Assembly (NCBI GenBank): GCA_030734395.1
Contig: JAUZTG010000036.1
Location: forward strand, 248,001-312,000
Length of the DNA: 64,000 nucleotides
Reading direction: 5' to 3'
Origin: Sarocladium kiliense
Taxonomy: Eukaryota > Ascomycota > Sordariomycetes > Hypocreales > Sarocladiaceae
Part shown: positions 23,726 through 35,564 of the stretch, one piece after another
Layout: every line of letters begins with the position of its first letter
Numbering within the stretch: position 1 is the first letter of the stretch
The notes under the pieces: model-generated
What the model was told of the DNA's origin: nothing
Database searches by the model: none
The model's input: the letters and a program-made list of their open reading frames with translations, nothing else
Program-made: the position numbers and the translations under genes

Positions 23726-25862
23726 TCACTGTACAGTAACCCTTGGACCATCTCCCGCCTTAGGCACAGCTGCTGTCTCACTCCCATTGCTCTGGTGAGA
23801 TGCTGCTTCCCCTGAGGACTCAGGCTCGCGCTGGGACACCACACCGACTTCACTCGACTTCTCAGTGTCGTCACTTGTCCCTGACATGCCGTACCAGGCG
23901 ACCACGATGATACCCAGTACACCAGCCACACCGCTGAACACAATAGCCACAATGCCCCGATCAGTGAATCTGCATCACGAACTCGTCAGCAGGAGAGTGG
24001 CTTCCGGGTAAATGACCGACTATGAACTTACCCTGCGGGAAGAGGAGCCGGAGGCTTGTTCTGACCTGACAGATCTAGGTAATCCTCGGTGTTCGCAGCT
24101 GCGTTACCAGTTGTGGCGATGCCGCCCTTTTTACACACGTCGAGGTGGTCTTGAGGGATGGTGAGGTTCTTTTGCAGCTCGAGGGGGGCCTCGATGAAGG
24201 TTGCGATCAGACCGGACGTGACATGCCACTCGATGTGGCAATGGAACAGCCAGACACCTAGACAAGAGAAGATTAATGCCAACTCAGTTGCAACTTGATA
24301 ACCATGGATGAGTGCTATCTTACCTGGGTTGTCAGCTCGGAAGCGCAGGACAATGTTGCCATTCGGCCATACAACCATGGTATCACGACGCATCGGCACC
24401 TTCGGGAGATCATCCTCCTTTGTAACGGATGTCGAGAAGACACCGCCTTCCTCGGGAGCACGGTGAAGTGCCTGGAAGTGATGTCCGTGGAGATGGAACG
24501 GATGTCGTCCCGAATCGAGGTTGTTTAGCACGATCTGCACGACCTCCCCCTTGTCCAGCACGAACGGATGTGTGTACTCTCCGTAGACAGTCGGGTCTGT
24601 AGCGAGTTTTCCTGCAGAGAGCGCGGTGTATAGACTGGGAACCTTGGGAGACTTGTAGGTGATGTTGTTGAAGAAAGCGTAGTTGGCGCCATCACCGAGG
24701 TTGTCCATCATGACATCGAGTGTGACAGTGCGGTCTGGTTCAGGGAGACGACCCATCTCATCATAGGGTACCAGCTTCATGTCATCGAAGACAACATCAT
24801 CGAGAGAATCTACGGTCTGAGGCTCGGGCAGTGTCTTCTTATCGTCATAGACCAGCCAGCCCGTAACGTTGTAGTTCAACTCTGGAGGCAAGACATCGAA
24901 GAGAGTCTGGCCATTACGCCGTCAGCTTTGTGGTACACGAACAATCGATACCTCACTAACTTACAGTGTCCATGCTCCCGATGATAGGGAAGTTAGCCGT
25001 GTCTCCCTTCTTCGTCGTCACCATGAAGCTGCAACGCTGGGCAACCGACACGTAAATCATGTCCGCGACCGCTGGCTTGGTATATACACCGTCGACCTCC
25101 ACGATCGTCATGTTGTGTCCTTCAATCCATAGATACTGGCCGGCGAAAGCGCCCATGTTAACAACCCTGAAAAGATACGTCTTTTCAGGCTCGACAGAGA
25201 TGGTCAAGTTCTGAGTGTCGTTCATCAGTGCGGCTTTGGGGACTGGCTCAGCACCTGTAGGGTTGCCTTTCGACATGAAAGGCGGGATGAGGACCTGCAT
25301 CTGCTCATGATACCAATCTGAAAGGGTCAAGACAATTTCCTCATCGTAGTCATCCTGGAATGGGAAGTCAGGGTCGTGGATGATCAGAGGACCACGGAGA
25401 CCGTCAGGATACTGGCTGATGGTGTGTGAATGATACCAGTATGTTCCCGGTTGTTGGATCTAGAATCCCGATCAGTCTGGCTATATGCTGGAAACGCGTG
25501 AAAATTTCACCTACCGTGAAGTTGTAGGTCATGGACTCTCCAGGCTGGATAGGGCACTGGGATACTTGAGATGGTCCATCCATTTGTGTTGTGCCATTCA
25601 TGAAGAGTCCGTGGAAATGAAGTGAGGTAGATTGATTTCCAAGGTGATTATGAACGTTGATGATGATGTTATCGCCAATGTTGGCATCAATTCTTGGGAT
25701 CGGCCATTTGCCATTGATACCAATCACTGGACGGTCGAATGCGCCGTCGGGATTCGCTGTGACCCAACTAACATTGAAGTCGTGCTTGACTACAGCGGCA
25801 TGGCTCAATGCCAGTAGCACCGAGAGAACCGACCCAACCTGAGCAGTGAAGAATGACTTCAT
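23726..25862 (-). CDS. FET3: Multicopper ferroxidase Fet3
   Basis: Five exons on the minus strand: 25515..25862, 24965..25459, 24324..24906, 24032..24257 and 23726..23969; introns 55, 58, 66 and 62 nt; 631 aa. A signal peptide ([20 protein letters not shown]) opens the protein. Copper-ligand motifs appear in order: LHFHG (H82, H84), WYHSH (H125, H127), [10 protein letters not shown] and HCHIEWH. A single membrane span near the C-terminus ([20 protein letters not shown]) is followed by a ~55-residue cytosolic tail, the Fet3 topology rather than that of a secreted laccase. It oxidises Fe(II) at the plasma membrane to supply the permease encoded divergently at 26654. The first ATG in frame is used. 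Confidence 0.94.
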
Positions 25863-26653
25863 TGTGAAATGAGTCAAATTGCACTGACTTGCGATGGTTG
25901 AGGAAGCAAGGGAAAGTCTGATATGCTTCCCTCAGAGAGGACACAAGAAAACGTGACGGGACGGTGTACCTGCCAGCCGAAACTTTATTGTGTAAAGTGC
26001 ACCTTTCGAACAAATTGCCTCGCTCGCGCTTGCTCGTGTCTCGTCACGCTGAGCTCACTCTCACCATTACCGTAGGTGACGATCTTATCAATCTGATCGC
26101 CGAGTCAGGGGACCACTCCGCGGCAACTTACACCAAGCCACAAACAGCTAAACTCACCACATTATTGGTAGACACGGCAAACTCGGCACATGCCACACCG
26201 TGTATCAGATGCCCTTCCGCAAAATTCCTTTCAGCCGCAGAAAAGTCAATTGCACGCGAACAGGTGTTCTCTCTGCAGATCGTATGACTAGGCAGGGCCT
26301 GGATTGTTTGTGTAGCCTCTGGGGCGGGGTCGTGGCGGTCGCTGGTCCTGTGACGGCTCGATATCTGATTGATTAGATCGAAGAAAGCGTCTTCACAGGG
26401 GGTTGGATCCGCTGCACTAGCTGCCGTGTTTGCCGGATGCTTGATCTTCTGGCTGCAGAGCCCTTTAACCGAAGCTGGTGGATCGACGGGATAGTGTGGG
26501 AAATCATTCAGCTTCGTGCCAGATGACTGACCACCTCTTCTGGTCGGCAGCTGTCAGACAAGGACGGCGTCCCATATCTTGGATCTCCCTCACACGTGGT
26601 GAATCTGCGAAAGTTTGGTTCTCAGCATCTTCCAAGCATCGCTGTCTGCCAAA
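25863..26653. promoter_or_regulatory. Divergent FET3-FTR1 promoter with GATA-type iron-regulator sites
   Basis: 791 bp between the two start codons. It contains ATCTGATA (read on minus) at 26203..26210 and ATCAGATA (read on minus) at 26362..26369, both matching the core of the ATCWGATAA site of fungal iron-repressor GATA factors (SreA/Fep1 type). A GATAAG lies on minus at 26084..26089, close to ATCTGATC at 26091..26098. A CCAAT box reads on minus at 26164..26168. Iron-dependent co-repression is the inferred role. Confidence 0.6.
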
Positions 26654-27864
26654 ATGACGAACAAGGTATTCGCTGTGCCGGTTTTCCTCGTCGTCTTTCG
26701 CGAGACGCTCGAGACTGTCATCATCGTCTCTGTCCTGCTTGCTTTCCTGAAGCAGACTCTATCTGGTCCTAAAAATGACCCCAAGGTCTACAAGGCCCTT
26801 CGCAAGCAGGTTTGGGTTGGCATGTTGAGCGGCTTCCTTATCTGCCTGATTGTTGCCGCCGCTCTGATCGGCACCTTCTACGGCATCGGCAAGGACAAAT
26901 GGCAGGCCAACGAGTACTACTACGAAGGCGCCTTTTCCCTCTTTGCAGCTCTCATCATCACGGTCATGGGAGTGGCTCTGCTGAGGGTAGGCCAGATGCA
27001 AGAGAAATGGCGTGTGAAGCTGGCGCAAACGATCGAAGCACCACTGAAGGCATCCAAGGGACCGAAGGCGTGGTTCGGCAGGGCCATGGAGAAGTATGCC
27101 ATGTTCCTGCTGCCTTTCATTACCATCTTGAGAGAAGGAATTGAGGCAATTCTGTTTGTCTCTGCAGTTTCTTTCTCTGCGCCTGCCACGGCCATTCCGC
27201 TACCCACGGTCCTCGGCCTAGCAGTCGGTGGCTTCGTCGGCTACCTCATCTACAAGTGAGTTTATCAGCTCTGCAATGCATGTAATGTTGTTTGCTGATC
27301 CACAGCAGGGGTGGTGCGACAGCCAAACTCCAGCTGTTCCTGGTTGTATCGACCTGCTTCTTGTACATCGTTGCTGCCGGACTGTTTTCAAGGTCAATTT
27401 GGTACTTTGAACAGCAGAAGTGGAATGGTATTGTTGGAGGCGATGCTGCCGAGCTGGGTATGGGTCCTGGATCTTATGACATCGACAAGAGTGTCTGGCA
27501 CGTCAACGTGAGTTCTCCAACATAGTCTTGACATGACGCTTTGCTCAAAGTCGCGCAGTGTTGCAGCCCCGAGTACAACGGTGGAAGTGGCTGGGGTATT
27601 TTGAATGCCATCTTTGGCTGGACCAACTCTGCCACGTACGGCTCAGTTATCTCCTACAACGTGTACTGGATTGTGGTCATTAGTGGCTTCCTGGTCCTCA
27701 GATACCGTGAGGCCAAGGGTCGCGGTGCCTTCGCGAAGAGTGGTAAGCGCGGAGCCGGCGAGTCCAATGTCAACAGCCCCGAATTGATGGAACGTGATGT
27801 CGGAATTTCTGAGAAGACTGCAGTGACCACTGCGGGTGGTGAAGTACGCAGAGAGTCTTCGTAG
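26654..27864 (+). CDS. FTR1: High-affinity iron permease Ftr1
   Basis: Three exons, 26654..27255, 27309..27507 and 27559..27864; 368 aa. Exon 2 may instead begin at 27306 because the acceptor is a CAGCAG tandem, adding one residue. The first membrane helix carries the iron-binding motif RETLE (residues 16-20), and a second copy, REGIE, lies near residue 160, as in all Ftr1 permeases. About seven hydrophobic helices are visible, with the exoplasmic [16 protein letters not shown] loop and a conserved SVWHVNCC segment created by the last splice. The protein imports Fe(III) made by the Fet3 oxidase encoded next to it; the two form a plasma-membrane complex. Confidence 0.94.
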
Positions 27865-28464
27865 ACCACTTGGCGAGGACCTGAAGGAGTGAGTTCCCGG
27901 CGATCGTTAGGCCTTGAGAAGCACTGAATGGTCGAAAGCACTATATGTGCAAGCAAGGTGGCATGGAGGAATGCAACCGAGCACTGAAGACACTGAGCAA
28001 CAATTAGTTTAGCTGTAAAGCAGATCTGAGTGCGTGTGTGAAGCTATTCGCGGGTGCCTCGGATTAGGAGGCAGCATAACCCTTCAGGCACCAGAATAAC
28101 CAGAAAAATCGAGAAATGGAGTTCACATAGACTGGTAGTCGAAAAAGAGTAATATTATGCATACGAAACCACCAATAGTCTTATTCTTTGTTAAGTTCAC
28201 AACACCTTAAGCGCTGGTGTCGGTCCCAGGCAGTCACGTACTTGCGTTGGGCGGATCCCGGCGCTATGTTTTCCCGCCACCCTCGAGGCCCGCTAGGTGA
28301 GCTCCAAGCTCCCATACTCAGGCTCCAGGACTGACGAAGCTCCATCACCAGTCTACAGACCACTGCATCAACCCTCCGCCTACGAATTACCGACCACTGC
28401 AGCAACTACAATTTGACTGCCTCATCACTTTCATTCAGGAAGTCACACTTCTTATACTCTAGCC
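27865..28464. other. Intergenic
   Basis: 600 bp between FTR1 and the proteasome gene. No gene or clear element; it should contain the FTR1 3' end and the promoter of the alpha-4 subunit. Confidence 0.5.
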
Positions 28465-29493
28465 ATGGCTTCTGGATACGACAGAGCCCTCTCTGGTAAG
28501 CCATCCGCCCTTCACGCTCTCTCCATGCCGCCTCACTAACGTTTCTGTCAAACAGTGTTCAGGTATGATACCTTACGCTCCATCCCGAACGATTGCATGA
28601 TTCTAATCTCTAGTACAGCCCGGATGGCCACGTCTTCCAGGTCGAATACGCTGGCGAGGCCGTCAAGAGAGGTATGCGCATTCTGGATTACCTACGTACA
28701 TAGCATTACTGACACTCCGCAAGGAACATGCGCCGTTGGTGTCAAGGGCAAGGATGTTGTCGTTCTTGGATGCGAAAAGCGATCTGCGATGAAGTTGCAA
28801 GACTCAAGAATCACACCTTCCAAGATCCAGCTCCTTGATACCCACGTCGCTCTCGCCTTCGCAGGCCTCAACGCCGATGCCAGAATCCTTGTCGACAAGG
28901 CGCGGTTAGAAGCCCAGTCTCACCGTCTCTCTGTTGAGGACCCCGTCACGATCGACTACATCACAAAATACGTCGCCGGTGTGCAACAGCGCTACACCCA
29001 GGCCGGTGGCGTACGTCCCTTCGGCATCAGCAACCTTGTTGTTGGTTTCGACCCCGGCAGCAAGGTTCCCCGACTCTATCAGACCGAGCCCTCTGGTATC
29101 TACTCAGCTTGGTGCGTGACTGAAGCCTTGTCAAGATGCCAGTGGCGTTACTGACCGCACTACAGGAAGGCAAATGCGATCGGCCGGTCGAGTAAGACTG
29201 TGCGCGAGTTCCTCGAGCGAAACTACAAGGAAGACATGGACCGTGAGGCTAGCATCCGTCTTGCTATCAAGTCGCTGTTGGAGGTCGTGCAGACTGGCGC
29301 CAAGAACATCGAAATCGCTCTCATGGCCCCCGGCGCCGCGATGCAGACGCTGCCAACCGAGGACATTGAGAGATACGTCAAGGAGATTGAACAGGAGAAG
29401 CAGGAGGAGGCAGACAAGAAGAAGAAGGGTCGGACACCAGGCACTGGTAGCGCTGCCATCCTCACGAGAGGCCCGGATGACGCGGCAGAGTAA
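28465..29493 (+). CDS. 20S proteasome subunit alpha-4 (Pre6/PSMA7 type)
   Basis: Five exons: 28465..28495, 28556..28562, 28619..28671, 28724..29111 and 29166..29493; 268 aa. The second exon is only 7 nt, yet it is required to complete the alpha-subunit signature [20 protein letters not shown], which runs over exons 1 to 3. Further alpha-4 marks are [39 protein letters not shown] region and [17 protein letters not shown]. The C-terminus is a lysine/glutamate-rich helix and an extra tail ending GPDDAAE. It forms part of the alpha ring of the 20S core particle, in nucleus and cytosol. All junction phases agree. Confidence 0.94.
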
Positions 29494-29689
29494 TATGTCG
29501 GCGAGGCTTGATGTGACCTAGAACGAGATTCGGTTCTTTCAGCGGCAGGTGCTTTTGTAACAATATGATGAATGTATTGCCAAAACGTGGCCCGCATGTT
29601 GTCTTGCTTCTAATGCTGCAACTTTGATCTTCAAGTGACACCTAAACGCCATAGACTCTTGTCTTCCTAGTGCTGCCCCTTTTGTAACA

Positions 29690-30173
29690 TTATCCAAGCT
29701 TATCTGCGTCCTCATCTGGATCGAACATAGTCCTCTTCCGTGTTTCCTTGATCCTCTCGTCCTTGATAAACTTGTTGTTGATTCGCACGTCCTCGCTTTC
29801 GACAGACAGCGCAGCCTTGGGCGTTTTGGCCTCGATGACAAAGTGGTTATCGCAGTGCGGGCAGTATTCGTCGCTTTCTTCCATTTCTTGGGCGTCCTTG
29901 CGGAAGCATTTCCGACACTTCTTGCAAGCGAAAGTCATCTCGAAGCTCTGGAGAAGGGGGTGCTTCTCCTGTTCCGCATGGCATTCGGCGCAGTCGAACC
30001 ATTTCTTGCCTGTGGCTGGTAAGCTTTGGACTAACGGAGATTTCAGAGCGTCGTTTCTTGGGGTCCTTACAACATGGTGACCGAACTGCCACCTGGGCGT
30101 TGAGAATGTGCTTGCTAAGGAAAGGTCAGCAGACGCCCCGCCTCGAAGTCGCTCCGGTTGAGACATACCACAT
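29690..30173 (-). CDS. Small CHY-type zinc-finger protein
   Basis: Three exons on the minus strand: 30169..30173, 30071..30114 and 29690..30009; introns 54 and 61 nt; 122 aa. The initiating exon supplies only ATG plus two bases. Splicing rebuilds MCKHILNAQVAVRSPCC, then KKWFDCAECHAEQEKH and CKKCRKCFRKD and CPHCDNHFV, a set of Cys/His pairs fitting a CHY zinc finger. Fungal proteins of this size exist in the CHY family, whose yeast member Hot13 acts in the mitochondrial intermembrane space; whether this one does is unknown. The unspliced ORF gives a wrong N-terminus (MSQPERLRGG). It is divergent from the XPB gene. Confidence 0.85.
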
Positions 30174-30495
30174 ATTGTATAGGAGAACTGAAAGACCGCT
30201 TAGGCTATGACGCAGAGCCTGCTCGGTTGACCAGATAATGATTGAAGCGCAATCCTTTGGCGGGGGGACTGGAAACTTATGGAGGTCCCTCGATATCCCT
30301 GAGCATGGGCAGCCAACAGCTGCGTTGGCCCCACTTTATTGAGGGTTGGGGTTGCGAAACGGGCAGTCATTTGTCATACGTCAACGCCTGTCATTAAGAT
30401 TCACGGTTGCCTCGCCCTTTGTAATCCGTCCCTTTCTCCCACAAACTACCACACCGCGGGCACTCGAAAACCCCCAAGAGTCGCCGCAAACAGTC
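30174..30495. promoter_or_regulatory. Divergent promoter of the CHY protein and XPB genes
   Basis: 322 bp between the two start codons; no additional ORF of interest and no assigned binding site. Confidence 0.5.
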
Positions 30496-32982
30496 ATGCC
30501 GCCCAAGCGAAAGGCTGGCGATAGCGCCAAGGCCCCTGTGAAGACGAGCCGGTCTTCTCGTCTCTCAACACCTGGCGCGGCAACTCCACGCAGTATTGAC
30601 AGTCCTGACGCGGAGTCAGTGGCCGGGGAGGAAGAAGAGGTTGTAGACGAGGTTCTTGAAGCAGACCTAGACAAGAATGTGGATCGATTCTCCCTCGGAC
30701 AGTACCAGAAGAACCACAAGATTCGTGAACCGTTGCCGCACATCTTCGGAAACCACGACTATTCGTATCTCGATCTGAAGAAGGATCATCAGAACCGGCC
30801 GTTATGGATCGATCCCCAGAAAGGCCGAATTTTCCTTGAGAGTTTCAACCCGCTGGCGGAACAGGCTCAAGATTTCCTCATCACAGTGGCGGAACCGCTG
30901 TCACGACCTACTTTCATGCACGAGTACGCCTTGACGAACCACAGCCTGTACGCCGCAGTTTCGGTTGGCTTGTCACCCGCCGACATCATAAACACTCTCG
31001 ATCGATTTCTCAAGACGCCGCTGCCAGACGAGATCCGCGACTTCATCACAAACTGTACACAAAGCTATGGCAAGGTCAAACTTGTCCTTAAGAACACGAA
31101 GTACTACGTCGAGAGTCCCGATCCAGAGATGCTGCAAATATTGCTGAAGCATCCTGTTATCGGGCCTCTCCGTGTTCAAGGCACAGAAACGACCACCTCG
31201 GCGGCGCCCAAGCTTGGTGGTCTAGTTATTCCTGGTACGAAGAATGCCGCAGGCGTCAAGGAGGCTAGTGGTCTGGACAAGGACAAAGAAGCCAAGGGTC
31301 AGGATGGACAACCGTCAGAGGCAGAGGTCTTTGCGACCTTGAATGAAGAGGATGACGACGACCAAGAAGTCACACATTCGTTTGAGGTTGCGGACTCCAA
31401 CGTCGAAATTGTCCAACGAGAGTGTTTGGAGATGGGCTATCCAGTGCTTGAGGAGTACGATTTCAGACGCGACGAAGTGAACCCGAATCTCGAGATTGAT
31501 CTCAAGCCTGGAACTCAAATCAGACCTTACCAGGAGAAGAGCCTCAGCAAAATGTTTGGCAATGGTCGTGCCAAAAGTGGACTCATTGTCCTTCCCTGTG
31601 GTGCTGGCAAGACCCTCGTCGGCATCACTGCTGCTTGCACTATCAAGAAGGGAGTGGTTGTTCTCTGCACCAGTTCCATGTCTGTGGTACAGTGGAGGCA
31701 GGAGTTTTTAAAGTGGTCGAACATCAACCCTGACGACATCGTTGCCTTCACATCAGACTCCAAAGGCAATGTGTTTACTGGAAGCACAGGCATCATTGTC
31801 ACCACCTACTCCATGGTCACGCAGTCAAGAGCACGATCATATGACGCTGAGAAGATGATGAAGTTCTTGACAGGACGTGAATGGGGCCTCACACTACTTG
31901 ACGAGGTGCACGTCGTGCCGGCTAATATCTTCCGCCAAGTCACATCGTCTATCAAGACTCATTCAAAACTTGGTCTCACGGCGACTCTGCTGAGAGAAGA
32001 TGACAAGATTTCACATCTGAACTTCCTGATTGGTCCGAAGCTGTTTGAGGCAAACTGGATGGAGCTCTCAAAGCAGGGCCACATCGCAAGAGTTCAATGC
32101 GCTGAGGTTTGGTGCCCAATGCCGACAGAATTTTACGACGAGTACCTGAAAGCGCCTTCCCGCAAGAAGAATCTTCTCTACATCATGAACCCGAGAAAGT
32201 TCCAAGCTTGCCAGTATCTGATCAACTATCACGAAAGCCGTGGCGACAAGATCATTGTCTTCTCGGACAACGTCTACGCTCTCAAGGCTTACGCACTCAA
32301 GCTCGAGAAGGCCTTCATCTACGGTAGTACCGGACAGGCGGAGCGCTTGCAGGTGTTAGAGAACTTCCAGCACAATCCTCAAGTCAACACGCTTTTCCTG
32401 TCCAAGATTGGAGACACATCACTAGATTTGCCGGAGGCAACATGCTTGATCCAGATCTCCTCTCATTACGGTTCTCGTCGTCAGGAGGCTCAGCGCCTTG
32501 GTCGGATTCTTCGAGCCAAGCGTCGTAATGACGAGGGTTTTAATGCATTCTTCTACTCGCTTGTGTCCAAGGACACTCAAGAAATGTATTTCTCGTCGAA
32601 GCGACAAGCCTTCCTTGTTGACCAAGGATATGCCTTCAAAGTCATCACTCAGCTGGCGAATATCGAGAATACCCCGGGACTCGCTTTTGCGACAGCCAGC
32701 GAGCGTCGCGAGCTCCTGCAGAAGGTACTTGTTGAGAATGAGAGTATGGAGGACGAGGATCCGACAGATGACTTGTTCCATAGCGGAACGATGGGCCGCA
32801 GAAAGAAGAAGGGCGGCGCAAGACGTACTGCTGGCACACTTGGCGAGCTCAGCGGCGGACAGGACATGGCATACATTGAACAGAACAAGAAGATGGCGCT
32901 CAAGAAGAAGAACAAGCCGGAGAGCAATGCCTTCTTCAAGAAGTTGGGCAGAGAGAAGGCTCGACGTGCAGCTGGTCAATAG
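30496..32982 (+). CDS. TFIIH DNA helicase/translocase XPB (Rad25/Ssl2)
   Basis: Single-exon gene of 828 aa. I start at ATG 30496 ([14 protein letters not shown]); the same frame is open for 150 nt upstream but only from a TTG. Helicase motif I reads [12 protein letters not shown] near residue 366. The Walker B variant DEVH lies near 467 and SATLLRED-like motif III ([10 protein letters not shown]) follows. Motif [14 protein letters not shown], is near 668. The N-terminal part ([16 protein letters not shown]) matches the XPB-specific domain. The protein is the 3'-5' translocase of TFIIH that opens promoters and acts in nucleotide excision repair. Length is normal; the lack of introns contrasts with its neighbours. 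Confidence 0.96.
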   Translation: MPPKRKAGDSAKAPVKTSRSSRLSTPGAATPRSIDSPDAESVAGEEEEVVDEVLEADLDKNVDRFSLGQYQKNHKIREPLPHIFGNHDYSYLDLKKDHQNRPLWIDPQKGRIFLESFNPLAEQAQDFLITVAEPLSRPTFMHEYALTNHSLYAAVSVGLSPADIINTLDRFLKTPLPDEIRDFITNCTQSYGKVKLVLKNTKYYVESPDPEMLQILLKHPVIGPLRVQGTETTTSAAPKLGGLVIPGTKNAAGVKEASGLDKDKEAKGQDGQPSEAEVFATLNEEDDDDQEVTHSFEVADSNVEIVQRECLEMGYPVLEEYDFRRDEVNPNLEIDLKPGTQIRPYQEKSLSKMFGNGRAKSGLIVLPCGAGKTLVGITAACTIKKGVVVLCTSSMSVVQWRQEFLKWSNINPDDIVAFTSDSKGNVFTGSTGIIVTTYSMVTQSRARSYDAEKMMKFLTGREWGLTLLDEVHVVPANIFRQVTSSIKTHSKLGLTATLLREDDKISHLNFLIGPKLFEANWMELSKQGHIARVQCAEVWCPMPTEFYDEYLKAPSRKKNLLYIMNPRKFQACQYLINYHESRGDKIIVFSDNVYALKAYALKLEKAFIYGSTGQAERLQVLENFQHNPQVNTLFLSKIGDTSLDLPEATCLIQISSHYGSRRQEAQRLGRILRAKRRNDEGFNAFFYSLVSKDTQEMYFSSKRQAFLVDQGYAFKVITQLANIENTPGLAFATASERRELLQKVLVENESMEDEDPTDDLFHSGTMGRRKKKGGARRTAGTLGELSGGQDMAYIEQNKKMALKKKNKPESNAFFKKLGREKARRAAGQ

Positions 32983-35564
32983 CCGGTTGCTTGCGAGACT
33001 AAGATTTTGTGCTGAGGCCAGGGCCCGCTGAACATTTTTGGGCCTGGATGTTGCAATTTGAAGCGTGGAAAGGCGTTCGGGACAGTAGACTCCCACGGAT
33101 ACTTGGGGTTTGGGCAAATTGTAAAATAGGGTCATGCCTTAGGCAGGCGAAGCAAGGCAGCAAACATGCAATTGTATGGAGGGAGCCACACCATGGCTTC
33201 ACGTAACGTGCATTTGGACTAAATCGCACACCGGCCGTTCTTCAGCAAAAATAAACAAGCTTTTGCAAATACTGTCCGGACTCAACCATATCCTGTCCAT
33301 GAGACTGACTGTGCAGACAATGCTGTGAAGCCAATTCATGCCGTTGTCGGAGTGACATCATGAGAAGCATGGGCTGGTGGTACAGGGATCAGGGGGTAGG
33401 TAGGGGTGCCAGGGCCCAGAACCGGCCGTCTTTGATGGGCACAAAAGCGGTATGCTGTTTTTAGCAGGGCGCGAAAAGTCGTCAATGCCCTGTGCGAAAG
33501 TGCTGACAGCGGTGAAATGTCTCACGGCGTTGTGCTGTAGGAGTCTGCGTGCAGAATGTCTCAGGAGGTCAACGACGCATGCACTTCGCGCGCTGACTGC
33601 TCCTTTGAGACACGGATACCAGCGGTGTTCCTACGACTCGCTCGCTGGCAGACCTCAGATCTCGCGAGTCAGGACGGGAGGAACTGGAAAAGGCGGGAAA
33701 AGAGTATGGGCCAAGCTTTCTGCAGGGTGCATTAGCGGCACACGTTGTGCAGGAGCAGGTTTGCGACGGAGTCCAATGAACGGGCGAGGTTGGATTGCTA
33801 TACCCTTGCTTGTGCTTCAATGGTGGGATTCTGAGACGGTGGGTGTATGTCGGTGTTGTATCGGCAAGACGGAAGGTTGGAAGAGGGGGAAATAGAGGTC
33901 AGATTGTAAGGTTGCCTCGATCGCCAAGAGGCCGCCAATGACCCTGTTCGACGGCGCGCTATCCGAGGGAATTGGTGATGTGCCGGTCGCGTGTTTTCGG
34001 AAGAGACAGTGGAAGAGAAGCAGAGTCATTGAGGTGCAGTCAAAGGGAGCAAGGGGGATCTGAAGGCGATGGCTAAAAAATGAAACCGACAATCGGAACA
34101 GCCGAATGCCATTTCCAACAATTATGAATAAGAACAAGGGAATGCGCCATCTTTCGTCGGCTGTTTAGAGTGACATGGCTTGGCACGCTTAGGTGCGGGT
34201 AACATCATGTCGCGTCGATCGCAAACGAAACAAAACGGAAACCACCCATGAGATACAAGCCATCTGAGAACAGGTGAGACATTCGACAAGCCAGAGTCTT
34301 AAAGACGGAAGCGATGACACCATGCCACGTTCTTGAACTGCCATTTGTACCATTTCGGCCCTTGTCCAGTCTGTGCGTGCATTTTGCTGCGCAGCAAGAT
34401 CAAACCTAGCGATCGCGGCAGAGGCGAGATCGTCGTCGTGGGTCCGCCCAAAGCTCTCAACTGCTCGTCACCGTGACTGCGCCAAAACCCTAAATCTTCG
34501 TTCCCTCTCTTTGCTCTTTCCCGGGTTTTCGCCTCCTCCCTCATCGCGTCAACTCCTCGTGGCTGCGTCTCTTCCTCCGACCTCAACCTCCGTCGAACTG
34601 GTCGCAAAATCCTACATCATCACCACGTCGCATCCCTAAATCCCTGGTATCGTCTAGGCCCTGCACTGAACTGTGACCTGCAACCTCGGCATCCTTCACT
34701 GCATTTCGCTATCGCTCTCGCTCCTCCTTTCGCAACGGACGAATCTATCACCTCATAGCTGCCGTCCCTTCGAATTCTTATCAACGGATTCCTTCAAATC
34801 ATCCCGAACGAACCCTCCGGCGAAGTCTCGACTCTTTTCATCCGATCTTCTCCTGGCATAATCGTTCGCTCCTGCACGAGTTCCGAGACAAGCAGGGCCC
34901 CTGCACAGCTTCGGAGGGAACACAAAGACGGGATCGCACCGCATCCCCCGAGATTTGACAGGGCTCATCTGCCGAATCATAGCGGGAACGTGCGGCCAAT
35001 CCACGAGTTTCATTCGACCACGCTCCCTTGCCCTCTTATCTCGTTCCCCCAGATAACAACGGCTCACTCATCTATCAGGGTCCCTTTTCCGGAGGCAGCC
35101 TGTTGAGCCGTGCGTCAATCTGACTCTTTGATAAGCCCTCCTTTCTTTTTTTGGATATCTCTGGCTTGCGCAATCTGCCAAGACCCGGTTTTCCTCGCTT
35201 CAATTTTCTCCGGTACCGGGTTTGAGTCCCAGAAGCTTTTCCCAGAGCATCAAAGTCTTTGAGGTCCTGGGTTGCACAATTGCCTTGGTTCTGGAGAAAC
35301 AATTCCTTCCTGCTGCATTGCAGGAGACTGATTCAGCAATTGGAAGACGACTGGCACAATGCTGATTGATTTGTCTCTTCGTTCCGTGCTGGTTCGTTGA
35401 ACCCGCGGTTAAGCCAGGAGGCACACACTTGAGCAACTCTGCTGCTCCTCGAGAACACCGACTTGAAGGCATCCCCTTCTCTATCTGGAACATTTATTCC
35501 AGCCTTCTCTATTCCAACAGCCAGTCAGCCTAATTTATCGGGTTTCCTGGATCAGAGCTCGACA
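32983..35564. other. Long intergenic region and probable long 5' leader of the TRK gene
   Basis: 2.6 kb without a convincing gene. From about 34400 the sequence is pyrimidine-rich and resembles a transcribed leader. The ORFs at 33452..33895 and 33817..34137 overlap on opposite strands and have no motifs. One short upstream ORF close to the TRK start is listed separately. Confidence 0.5.
35359..35400 (+). promoter_or_regulatory. Possible upstream ORF in the TRK leader
   Basis: ATG followed by 12 more codons and TGA (MLIDLSLRSVLVR), ending 164 nt before the TRK start codon. It is the only ATG seen in roughly the last 700 nt before the main start. If transcribed it could reduce or condition translation of the transporter. 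Confidence 0.4.

Noticed and set aside
30346..30495. N-terminal extension of XPB
   Set aside because: The open stretch has only a TTG at its start and no ATG before 30496.
33452..34137. 147- and 106-codon ORFs upstream of TRK
   Set aside because: They overlap on opposite strands, have no recognisable domain, and composition suggests noncoding DNA.
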